From the NCBI RefSeq assembly GCF_024220175.1, contig NZ_CP098502.1, positions 496,001 through 560,000 of the forward strand: 64,000 nt of DNA. Reading direction: 5' to 3'. Positions 50,456 to 58,030 of the stretch are shown here, piece after piece. Positions within the stretch are counted from its first letter, which is position 1. Each line of letters begins with the position of its first letter. The translations under genes and the position numbers were made by a program. The notes below the pieces were generated by a model. It was given only the letters and a program-made list of their open reading frames with translations. It was not told the origin of the DNA and searched no databases. The stretch comes from Paraconexibacter antarcticus (GTDB taxonomy: Bacteria; Actinomycetota; Thermoleophilia; Solirubrobacterales; Solirubrobacteraceae).

Positions 50456-51843
50456 ACCGCCGCCCGGGCCGATCCGTCTACGCCTCGCCCGTCCTCGTCG
50501 GGGCCGTCGCGATCCTCGTCGTCGTCGTGGCCGTGTTCCTCGCCTACAACGCGAACAACGGCCTGCCGTTCGTCCCGACCTACTCGTTCAAGGCGACGCT
50601 CCCGGACGCGCAGGAGCTGCTCCCCGGCAACGACGTGCGCGTCTCGGGCACCCGCGTCGGCCAGGTCACCGACGTGACCGCGCAGGACGAGGGGGGCCGG
50701 CCGGTCGCCGTCGTCTCGATGCAGGTCGAGTCGTCGCTGAAGCCGCTCCCGCGGGACACCCGGATCCTCGTGCGCCAGCGCTCCAACGTCGGCCTGAAGT
50801 ACCTGGAGCTGCAGCCCGGGCACAGCCGCGCGACGCTCCCTGAAGGCGGGACGCTCCCGCTCGCGAACGCCCGCGCGGCCGTCGATCTCGCGGACGTCGT
50901 GAACACGTTCGATCCGAAGACGCGTGCTGCGCTGCGCGGGACGATCAGCGGGCTCGGCGTCGGGCTCGCCGGGCGCGGAGAGGCGCTGAACCGCAGCCTC
51001 GAGGTCCTCCCCGCCACCGTCGCGGACCTGCGGTCGGTCATGCGCACGCTCGCCGCGCGCCGGACCGACCTCGACGGCTTCGTCCGCGGGCTCGACGCCG
51101 CGGCCACCGTCGTGGCGCCACGCGCCGAGGACCTGCGCGCGGTGCTCGACCGCGGCGCGACGACCTTCGCCGCGCTCGCGGCCGAGCGTGGCGCCCTCGG
51201 CCGGTCGATCGAGCTCGCCGCCCCGACCGAGCGCGCGGGCGCGCGGGCCTTCCGGGTCCTCGCGCCGCTGACGGCCACCGCCACCGCCCTCATCCGTGAC
51301 GCGACGCCCGGCGTCCGGCAGCTGCGCGTCGCCGGCCCGACGCTCGCCGGCGCGCTGCGCGCGAGCGGCCCCGCCGTCGGCCGGGCGCGCGCGGTGCTGC
51401 CGTCGCTCGACGCCGTCGTCGCCCGGCTGCGCACCCTCTCGCGCTCCCGCGACACGACCGGTGCGCTGCAGCGCCTGACCGACTCGGTCGGCGTGCTCAC
51501 CCCGCTGCTGACGTTCGTCAACCCGTTCCAGACGAAGTGCAACGCGCTCGCGCTCTGGGCCCGCAACGTCGCGTCGCTCGCCAGCGAGGGGACGGTGCAG
51601 GGGACGTGGTTCCGCTTCCTCAACCCGAGCGACCCGACGCAGCTGCTGCCGCGCTCGACGCCGTCACCGGACCTGCACCAGATCACGACGCCGGACGTCG
51701 GCCAGCACGGCGAGTGCGAGTCCGGCAACACGCCCTACCTGCCCGGTCAGCACATCGGCGACGCGCCGGGCCGCCAGCCCGACGCGACCGACCAGACGGC
51801 GCCCGGCACGATCCCCGAGATGGTCGCGAGGGAGCGGCGATGA
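50452..51843 (+). CDS. Mce-family protein, third of six
   Basis: 463 residues from ATG 50452 in ATGA overlap with the preceding gene. An N-terminal anchor (SPVLVGAVAILVVVVAVFLAYNANN, truncated in this text) is followed by MCE domain (about 40-125: TLPDAQELLPGNDVRVSGTRVGQV, then SSLKPLPRDTRILVRQRSNVGLKYLEL), helical region and a Cys-containing C-terminus (VNPFQTKCNALALWARN, QHGECESGNTPYLPGQ). The two Cys could form a disulfide outside the membrane. Strong likeness to MceB/MceC-type subunits; exact letter cannot be assigned. ATGA overlap with the next gene. Confidence 0.87.
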   Translation: MNRRPGRSVYASPVLVGAVAILVVVVAVFLAYNANNGLPFVPTYSFKATLPDAQELLPGNDVRVSGTRVGQVTDVTAQDEGGRPVAVVSMQVESSLKPLPRDTRILVRQRSNVGLKYLELQPGHSRATLPEGGTLPLANARAAVDLADVVNTFDPKTRAALRGTISGLGVGLAGRGEALNRSLEVLPATVADLRSVMRTLAARRTDLDGFVRGLDAAATVVAPRAEDLRAVLDRGATTFAALAAERGALGRSIELAAPTERAGARAFRVLAPLTATATALIRDATPGVRQLRVAGPTLAGALRASGPAVGRARAVLPSLDAVVARLRTLSRSRDTTGALQRLTDSVGVLTPLLTFVNPFQTKCNALALWARNVASLASEGTVQGTWFRFLNPSDPTQLLPRSTPSPDLHQITTPDVGQHGECESGNTPYLPGQHIGDAPGRQPDATDQTAPGTIPEMVARERR

Positions 51844-53339
51844 GGCGACGCCGCGACCGCATCTCGAACCTCGGCGCCGGCCTGCTCGTCATCGGCGTCA
51901 CGCTCATCGCCGTCTTCTTCGCGTTCACGAAGGCCAACCCGTTCGCGAACCCCTACAAGCTCCACGCGATCTTCAGCTCGGCGCTGAGCAACGGCGTGCG
52001 GCCGAACGCGCCCGTGCGCATCGCGGGCGTCGCGGTCGGCAAGGTCACCGACGTCGGCCGCGGGCCCGGGACGACCGTCCGCGTGACGATGGAGATCGAC
52101 AAGCGCGGCCTGCCGATCCACGCGGACGCGACGATCAAGGCCCGGCCGCGCCTGTTCCTCGAGGGCAACTACTTCCTCGAGCTGCGGCCCGGGACGCCGA
52201 GCGCCCCGGCGATCCCGGACGGCGGCACGGTCCCGCTCGGCCGGACGGCGATCCCGGTCCAGTTCGATCAGGTGCTCGACGTGTACCGCACGGACGTCCG
52301 CACCTCGCTGCAGCACCTGCTCGGCGGCCTGTCGACGGCGCTCGCCGAGGGGGGCGACCGGGCGCTGCGCGCGAACCTCCGCCGTGCGCCCGCCGCCTTC
52401 CGCGAGGGCGCCGTGGCGCTCGAGGCGGCGCGCGGGACCCAGGACGGGGACCTCGCCGGCGTCATCCGCGAGCAGGCCCGGCTGAACTCGACGCTCGACG
52501 CCCACCGCGTGGAGCTCCAGGGGCTGCTCGGCGGCTTCCGCGGGACGATGGAGGCGCTCGCCTCGCAGCAGGGCCCGCTCGCCGCGACCGTCCCCGCGCT
52601 GCGCGGCCTCCTGGACCGTACGCCGGCCGCCGTCGCCGCGCTCGACCGCACGCTCCCCGCGCTGCGGACGATCGCCGTCGCACTGCGGCCCGGGCTGCGC
52701 GCGGCGCCGCCCGTGCTCGACCACGCCGTGCCGTTCCTCCACGCCCTCGGCGGGCTCACCGCGCCCGCTCGCCTGCCCGCGCTCGTCACGCAGCTCCGCG
52801 CCGCCGCACCGGCGATCAGCCGCGTCGAGGCGACGCTCCCGCCGCTGCTCGACGTCGTGCGCCCGGTCTCGCAGTGCGTGACGACGCGGGTCGTCCCGGT
52901 GCTGGACGCGACCGTGCCCGACGGGCCGCTCACCGCGAAGGGGCGCACCGTCTGGCAGGAGCTCTTCAGCCTCGGCACCGGGCTGCTCAGCTCACAGCAG
53001 AACTTCGGCGGCGACGGCTACTCCACCCGGTACAGCTTCGGGCTCGGGGCCGAGGGGTTCGCGACCAAGCTCCCCGGCCCCGGCAACCTCATCCAGCTCG
53101 GGAGCGATCAGACGCTCGGGTCGCGCCCCGCCTTCCACAACGACCAGCCCGCGTTCGCCCCGGACGCGCCGTGCCTCACGCAGCCGCTCACGTCGCTGCA
53201 GGCCGACACCGCGCCCCCGGCGGGCCGGTCCGCGCGCGTGTCGATGCGGCTCACGGCGCCGCTCACGCCCGCCCGGGTGCGGGCCGCCACGGTCCGCGCG
53301 AACCGCCCGCACCGCGCGTCGCGGAGGGGGACCCCGTGA
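51840..53339 (+). CDS. Mce-family protein, fourth of six
   Basis: 499 residues from ATG 51840, overlapping the third gene (ATGA). A single N-terminal membrane helix (LGAGLLVIGVTLIAVFFAFTK) leads to the MCE domain (about 42-125: NGVRPNAPVRIAGVAVGKVTDV, HADATIKARPRLFLEGNYFLELRPG). The helical region includes TLPALRTIAVALRPGLRAAPPVLDHAV. The C-terminus has two Cys (VVRPVSQCVTTRVV and DAPCLTQPLT) and a basic tail. Presumably one ring of the envelope-spanning hexamer. GTG-overlap with the next gene. Confidence 0.87.
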   Translation: MRRRRDRISNLGAGLLVIGVTLIAVFFAFTKANPFANPYKLHAIFSSALSNGVRPNAPVRIAGVAVGKVTDVGRGPGTTVRVTMEIDKRGLPIHADATIKARPRLFLEGNYFLELRPGTPSAPAIPDGGTVPLGRTAIPVQFDQVLDVYRTDVRTSLQHLLGGLSTALAEGGDRALRANLRRAPAAFREGAVALEAARGTQDGDLAGVIREQARLNSTLDAHRVELQGLLGGFRGTMEALASQQGPLAATVPALRGLLDRTPAAVAALDRTLPALRTIAVALRPGLRAAPPVLDHAVPFLHALGGLTAPARLPALVTQLRAAAPAISRVEATLPPLLDVVRPVSQCVTTRVVPVLDATVPDGPLTAKGRTVWQELFSLGTGLLSSQQNFGGDGYSTRYSFGLGAEGFATKLPGPGNLIQLGSDQTLGSRPAFHNDQPAFAPDAPCLTQPLTSLQADTAPPAGRSARVSMRLTAPLTPARVRAATVRANRPHRASRRGTP

Positions 53340-54631
53340 GCCGCCGCGTCAAGGAGCAGCTGCGACCGATGCTCGCGATCGCCGGCCTCGGCGTGCTCGC
53401 GCTCATCGTCGGGGGCTACATCCTCGCCCACCAGCGCGTCCGCGGCCCGTTCGCCGACGACTACACGCTGCGGGTGCAGATGCCGACCGGGCAGGCGCTG
53501 ACGCCCGGACAGGGGCAGGCCGCGACGGTCGCCGGCGTGAAGGTCGGCGAGATCTCCCGAGTGGAGCTGCGGAACGGCGTCGCCCTCGTGAGCCTGCGCA
53601 TCGACCCCGGCGAGCTGCCCCGCCACGACGTGCGGACGGACGCGCGCCTCATCCTCCGGCCGCGCACGCCGCTGCTCGACATGACCGTCGACATCGACCC
53701 GGGGTCGCCGTCGGCGCCGGTCCTCGGCGACGGCGTCGTCCTCGGCACCGCGCACACGACCGCCAACGTGAACCTCGACGAGATCACGGCCTCGCTCGAC
53801 ACCGACACCCGCACCTGGATGCAGACGATGCTCAAGGCCGGCGGACGCGGGCTGGGGAACCGGGGCACCGCGCTGCGCGAGGCGCTGCGCGCCGGCGCCC
53901 CGACCCTCGACAGCGCCCGCCGCGTCAGCGCCGCAGTCGCCGCCCGGCGCCGCGAGCTCGCGCGCGCGATCCACAACCTCTCGCTGCTCAGCGGCGCGCT
54001 CGCCCGGCAGGACACGTCGGTCGCGCAGGTCGTCGACGGCGGTGACCGGACGTTCGCCGCCCTCGCCGGCGAGTCGGCCGCGCTGCGCACGTCGGTCGCG
54101 CGGCTCCCGGGGACGCTCGACAGCGCCCGTGCCGCGGTGTCCGCCCTCACGCCGTTCGCCGACGCCGCGGGCCCGGCGCTGCGGGCGCTCGTCCCGACCG
54201 CCAAGGCGCTCCCGGCCGCGCTGAAGGGCACCGACCCGCTGCTCGTCAAGGGGGCCCCGGCGCTCCGCGACACCACGACGCTCGCGGCTCGCGCCGTGCC
54301 GGTGCTGCGAGACGTCACCCCGGCCCTCACGGACGTGGCCGCCCAGACGCCGGACCTGAAGAGCACCTTCGACGTCGTCCAGCGCCTGACGAACGAGCTC
54401 GCGCACGTGCCCGCCGGCGATCAGCGCTCCTACCTCTTCTACCTCTCGTGGTTCGCCCACAACGGCAACTCGCTCGTGTCCGGCGAGGACAGCAACGGCG
54501 TCTTCTGGCACGGCAGCGTCATCGCGTCCTGCTCGACGGCGACGACCGGCGTCTCAGCGCTTGCGCAGGTGCTCGGGCCGATCGTCGCGAAGACGGGGCT
54601 GTGCCCCGGCGCACCGGGGACGGGGGGCTGA
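53336..54631 (+). CDS. Mce-family protein, fifth of six
   Basis: 431 residues from GTG 53336 overlapping the fourth gene (GTGA). N-terminal helix (MLAIAGLGVLALIVGGYILAH) and MCE domain (about 40-120: MPTGQALTPGQGQAATVAGVKVG, then PRHDVRTDARLILRPRTPLLDMTV). Helical region with ALRTSVARLPGTLDSARAAVSALTPFADAAG. C-terminal segment has LSWFAHNGNSLVSGEDSNGVFWHGSVIASC and a final Cys (TGLCPGAPGTGG). Similar to MceD-type subunits. Three-base gap to the next ATG. Confidence 0.87.
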   Translation: MSRRVKEQLRPMLAIAGLGVLALIVGGYILAHQRVRGPFADDYTLRVQMPTGQALTPGQGQAATVAGVKVGEISRVELRNGVALVSLRIDPGELPRHDVRTDARLILRPRTPLLDMTVDIDPGSPSAPVLGDGVVLGTAHTTANVNLDEITASLDTDTRTWMQTMLKAGGRGLGNRGTALREALRAGAPTLDSARRVSAAVAARRRELARAIHNLSLLSGALARQDTSVAQVVDGGDRTFAALAGESAALRTSVARLPGTLDSARAAVSALTPFADAAGPALRALVPTAKALPAALKGTDPLLVKGAPALRDTTTLAARAVPVLRDVTPALTDVAAQTPDLKSTFDVVQRLTNELAHVPAGDQRSYLFYLSWFAHNGNSLVSGEDSNGVFWHGSVIASCSTATTGVSALAQVLGPIVAKTGLCPGAPGTGG

Positions 54632-54634
54632 GCG

Positions 54635-56044
54635 ATGGGCACCGCTCCCGCCGGCCGCGGCCGCCTCATCGTCCCGCTCCTCTTCACCCTGTCGTGCATC
54701 GGGCTGCTCGTCTTCCTGTGGACGTCCTTCGGCGGGACGCTCCCGCTGAACGCCAAGGGCTACCGGGCGACGCTCGTGCTCCCCGACGCCTCGAACGTCG
54801 TGAAGGAGACCGACGTGCGCATCTCGGGGGTGACCGTCGGCTCCGTCGTCGACACGCGCCGCGCCGGGACGACGACCCACGCCATCCTGCAGATCGACCC
54901 GCGGTACGCCCCGTTGCGCCGCGACGTCCGCGCGGTCCTCCGCCGCAAGTCGCTGCTCGGCGAGGCGTACCTCGAGCTCACGCCCGGGAGCCCCACCGCG
55001 CCCGCGCTGCCCGACGGGGGCCTGATCCCGGCGCGGCAGGTCCGCCCGGAGGTCGCCGTCGACAAGGTCCTCTCCACCTTCGACCCGCGCACGCGGAGGG
55101 CGCTCCAGGGCTGGCTGCAGGGGTGGCAGGCCGGGCTCCGCCATCGCGCGGCCGACCTCTCGACCGCCGTGGGGCAGCTCCCGGCCGCCGTGCAGACGAG
55201 CGAGGACCTGCTCGGTGAGCTCCACCGCCAGCAGGGCGCCGTCGCGACGCTCGTCCACGACACCGGCGTGACCTTCGGCACGATCGGGTCCCAGCAGGCC
55301 GACGTCGATCGCCTCATCACGAACGCCCGCGCGCTCTTCTCCACGACCGCCGCCTCCGAGCGCGGCCTGCGGCGGACCGTCGCCGCGCTGCCCGGCTTCC
55401 TCGCCGGCCTGCGGGACGCCTCGGCCGCCGTCTCGCGGATCGCCGGGCCGCTCACGCCGGTCCTCGCCGCCCTGCGCCCGGCCGCCCGGCGCCTGCCGGC
55501 GACGCTCGACGCGGCGACCCGCGCCGGCCGTCAGCTCCGGGCGATCGCCGCGCCGCTGGACGGCGTGACGCGCGCCGCGCCCGCCGGCCTGAGCGCCGCG
55601 CGGCGCATCCTCGACGCGACCGGGCCGCTCATCGGGCAGCTGCGCCCGTTCGCGCGGCAGCTCCTCCCGATGACGCAGTTCGCGACCGTCTACCGCCAGG
55701 AGCTCGTCCAGTCGTGGCTCCAGACGGCCGCCGCGACCGAGGCGGTGTCGCCGGACGCGAACGGGCGCAACATCCACTACCTGCGGGCGCCGGCGATCTT
55801 CGCGAGCGAGGCCCTCCTCGGCGCGACGCAGAAGGCCCCGTACTCCCGCTCGAACGCGTACATGGCCCCGCTCGGCATCGACGCCCTCGGCACCGGCGGC
55901 CTGAAGGCCTTCGACTGCGGCAACCTCGGCAACCCGGTCACGACGCCCGCCTTCCCCGGGACCGTCGTGCCGTGCCGCGCCCAGGGCCCGGTGACCGTCG
56001 CCGGCCGGACCTCGCAGTACCCGCAGCTGCAGCCGGCGCCGTAG
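54635..56044 (+). CDS. Mce-family protein, sixth of six
   Basis: 469 residues from ATG 54635, three bases after the fifth gene. Membrane helix (LIVPLLFTLSCIGLLVFLW) then MCE domain (about 42-125: LPDASNVVKETDVRISGVTVGSVVD, RDVRAVLRRKSLLGEAYLELTPG), long helices and a C-terminus with VYRQELVQSWLQTAAATEAVSPDANGRNIHYLRAPAIF and two Cys (FDCGNLGNP, TVVPCRAQG). Last member of the cluster; no YrbE/MlaE permease, Mkl/MlaF ATPase or Mas protein follows before the next unrelated genes. The downstream sequence is a decayed reductase. Confidence 0.87.
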   Translation: MGTAPAGRGRLIVPLLFTLSCIGLLVFLWTSFGGTLPLNAKGYRATLVLPDASNVVKETDVRISGVTVGSVVDTRRAGTTTHAILQIDPRYAPLRRDVRAVLRRKSLLGEAYLELTPGSPTAPALPDGGLIPARQVRPEVAVDKVLSTFDPRTRRALQGWLQGWQAGLRHRAADLSTAVGQLPAAVQTSEDLLGELHRQQGAVATLVHDTGVTFGTIGSQQADVDRLITNARALFSTTAASERGLRRTVAALPGFLAGLRDASAAVSRIAGPLTPVLAALRPAARRLPATLDAATRAGRQLRAIAAPLDGVTRAAPAGLSAARRILDATGPLIGQLRPFARQLLPMTQFATVYRQELVQSWLQTAAATEAVSPDANGRNIHYLRAPAIFASEALLGATQKAPYSRSNAYMAPLGIDALGTGGLKAFDCGNLGNPVTTPAFPGTVVPCRAQGPVTVAGRTSQYPQLQPAP

Positions 56045-56063
56045 CCGCGCCCGAAAGGCGCGC

Positions 56064-56415
56064 GACGCCGTCACCGCCGCCTTGAAGGCCGGCTACCGCC
56101 CATCGGCGGCATCACCTTTTACCGCGACAGGGCCACACCAGCACGCTGGAGGACCCGGTCATCGGCGGCATCGCCGAGGCGCACGGCAAGTCGCCCGCGC
56201 AGGTGATGCTCCGCTGGGGCCTGCAACAGGGACGCCACGTCATCCCCGAGTCCACCAAGCCACACCGCATCGCCGAGACCGTCGACGTCTTCGACTTCGA
56301 GCTCACCGCCGAGGAGCTCGCTGCCATCGACGCACCGGACTCTGGCAGGCGTGGTGGCCCAGAACCCGAAGCTGTCACGCTTGAGGCGTTCGGCCGCGAC
56401 ATCCCGGAGGCATAG
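56064..56415 (+). pseudogene. Decayed aldo/keto reductase with internal deletion and frameshifts
   Basis: Three pieces of an AKR lie in three frames. DAVTAALKAGYR (56064-56099) matches the N-terminal part just before the usual HIDTA motif. PIGGITFYRD (56099-56128) matches a segment near three quarters of the protein. From 56131, in a third frame, GHTSTLEDPVIGGIAEAHGK continues through VMLRWGLQQGRHVIPESTKP to LEAFGRDIPEA and stop at 56413-56415. About two thirds of the gene, with all catalytic residues, is missing between the first two pieces, and one base is missing between the second and third. This is a remnant of a 2,5-diketo-D-gluconate-reductase-type enzyme, beside an intact but different AKR. 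Confidence 0.8.
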
Positions 56416-56419
56416 AGGC

Positions 56420-56824
56420 ATGCAGATCACACGCAACACGATCGACACCCAGAAGGGTCCCGACGACTGGTTCACCGGCGACGTCTACATCGACGCCGTC
56501 GCCGCTCCTGAAGCGACCTCCCTCCACGCCGCCGCCCTCGTGCACTTCACCCCGGGTGCCCGCACCGCCTGGCACACCCACCCGCACGGCCAGACGATCT
56601 TCGTCACCGAAGGCGCCGGATTGTGCCAGCGCGAAGGCGGGCCAATCGAGGAGATCCGCCCCGGCGACCGCGTCTTCTTCGAGCCTGGCGAGAACCACTG
56701 GCATGGCGCCGCCCCAAGCCGCTTCATGACGCACCTGGCGATCCATCAGGTCGACGACACCGGCAGCCCCGTCACCTGGGGGCGCCACGTCACCGACGAC
56801 GAATACACCCCCCAGGAGGACTGA
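56420..56824 (+). CDS. Cupin-domain protein
   Basis: 134 residues from ATG 56420. Single cupin barrel with the metal site in first motif (PGARTAWHTHPHGQTIFVTEG: two His and the later Gln/Glu) and second motif (PGENHWHGAAPSRFM with His). Family members of this form, (R)-mandelonitrile lyase-like or quercetin-2,3-dioxygenase-like small cupins, often lie beside aldo/keto reductases. Function cannot be fixed further. Ends one base before the AKR start region, so the two are co-transcribed. Confidence 0.88.
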   Translation: MQITRNTIDTQKGPDDWFTGDVYIDAVAAPEATSLHAAALVHFTPGARTAWHTHPHGQTIFVTEGAGLCQREGGPIEEIRPGDRVFFEPGENHWHGAAPSRFMTHLAIHQVDDTGSPVTWGRHVTDDEYTPQED

Positions 56825-56825
56825 C

Positions 56826-57842
56826 ATGCAGTACCGCCCACTCGGACGCACCGGCGTCCAGGTCTCCAACCTCTGCCTCGGCACGATGATGTTCGGTGCG
56901 TGGGGCGAGCCCGATCACGCCGAATCGATTCGCATCATCCACGCGGCGCTGGACGCCGGCATCAACTTCGTCGACACCGCCGACATCTACAGCGCCGGCG
57001 AGTCCGAGGAGATCGTCGGCAAGGCCCTCAAGGACCGCCGCGACGACGTCGTCCTGGCCACCAAGTTCTTCATGCCGATGGGGGAGGACGTCAACGCCGG
57101 CGGCACGTCACGCCGTTGGATCGTCCGCGCCGTCGAGGACTCACTTCGGCGTCTGCAGACCGACCACATCGACCTCTACCAGGTGCACCGCCCGCACCCG
57201 GACACCGACGTCGAGGAGACACTCGGCGCGCTGACCGACCTCGTCCGGCAGGGCAAGGTCCGCTACATCGGGTCGTCCTCCTACTCGGGCAGCCAGATCG
57301 TCGAGGCCCAGGTGGCCGCGCGCGACAACAACTTCGAGCGCTTCCGCACCGAGCAGCCGCCCTACTCGCTGCTCGTCCGCGGGATCGAGCTGGATGTGCT
57401 GCCCACGGTGCAACGCCACGGAATGGGGACGCTGTCCTACAGCCCGCTCGCCGGCGGCTGGCTGTCGGGCTCGTGGACGGCCGACAGCTCGCCGACCTCG
57501 CCGGCGCGCCAGCGGCTGGCCGCCCGCTTCGACATGTCGCTGCCAGAGAACCAGGCCAAGCTGGCCGCGGTCGAGCAGCTCGCCGAGGTGGCGACCGACG
57601 CAGGCCTGACGATGATCGAGCTGGCCATCGCGTTCGCCGCCAACCACCCGGGCATCACCGCGCCGATCATCGGCCCGCGGACGATGGAGCAGCTGGAGAG
57701 TCAGCTCCCGGCCGCCGACGTCGTCCTCGACACCGCGACGCTGGACCGCATCGACGAGATCGTCAAGCCCGGCGTGGTGCTCAACCCCGCCGACACGAGC
57801 TACGGCGAACAGGTGCTCGCGCCCGAGCTGCGCCGACGCTGA
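56826..57842 (+). CDS. Aldo/keto reductase
   Basis: 338 residues from ATG 56826. NADPH-dependent (alpha/beta)8 reductase of the YghZ/Kv-beta-like class. The catalytic tetrad is intact: Asp and Tyr in FVDTADIYSAGESE (about 43-56), Lys in LATKFFM (about 79) and His in YQVHRPHP (about 118-125). Cofactor-binding segment near YSPLAGGWLSG and IGPRTMEQLESQL at the C-terminus. Likely reduces carbonyl compounds. Translation is coupled to the cupin gene (one-base gap) and transcription ends in a strong terminator. Distinct from the decayed AKR upstream, which belongs to another AKR subclass. Confidence 0.93.
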   Translation: MQYRPLGRTGVQVSNLCLGTMMFGAWGEPDHAESIRIIHAALDAGINFVDTADIYSAGESEEIVGKALKDRRDDVVLATKFFMPMGEDVNAGGTSRRWIVRAVEDSLRRLQTDHIDLYQVHRPHPDTDVEETLGALTDLVRQGKVRYIGSSSYSGSQIVEAQVAARDNNFERFRTEQPPYSLLVRGIELDVLPTVQRHGMGTLSYSPLAGGWLSGSWTADSSPTSPARQRLAARFDMSLPENQAKLAAVEQLAEVATDAGLTMIELAIAFAANHPGITAPIIGPRTMEQLESQLPAADVVLDTATLDRIDEIVKPGVVLNPADTSYGEQVLAPELRRR

Positions 57843-57915
57843 ACCGCGACGGGCATCGGGTCCCGGTCCACGCGCCGTGATCGTTCGGGCGAGTCCGGCC
57901 CTGGCACGAACCACA

Positions 57916-57943
57916 AAGGGCTCCGCAGCGTTGCGGAGCCCTT
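57916..57943 (+). terminator. Rho-independent terminator after the aldo/keto reductase
   Basis: AAGGGCTCCGCA (57916-57927) and TGCGGAGCCCTT (57932-57943) form a perfect 12-base stem with a GCGT loop. The A-rich flank on the left and TT on the right fit action in either direction between this gene and the convergent ribonucleotide reductase. Confidence 0.85.
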
Positions 57944-58030
57944 CGGTACAGCTATGTCTCCGGCGCTGGTTGCAGAGCGCGCACTGGACCGTTCGCCGGT
58001 GCGCGCTGCTCGCTTGCGCCGACGCTGCTG

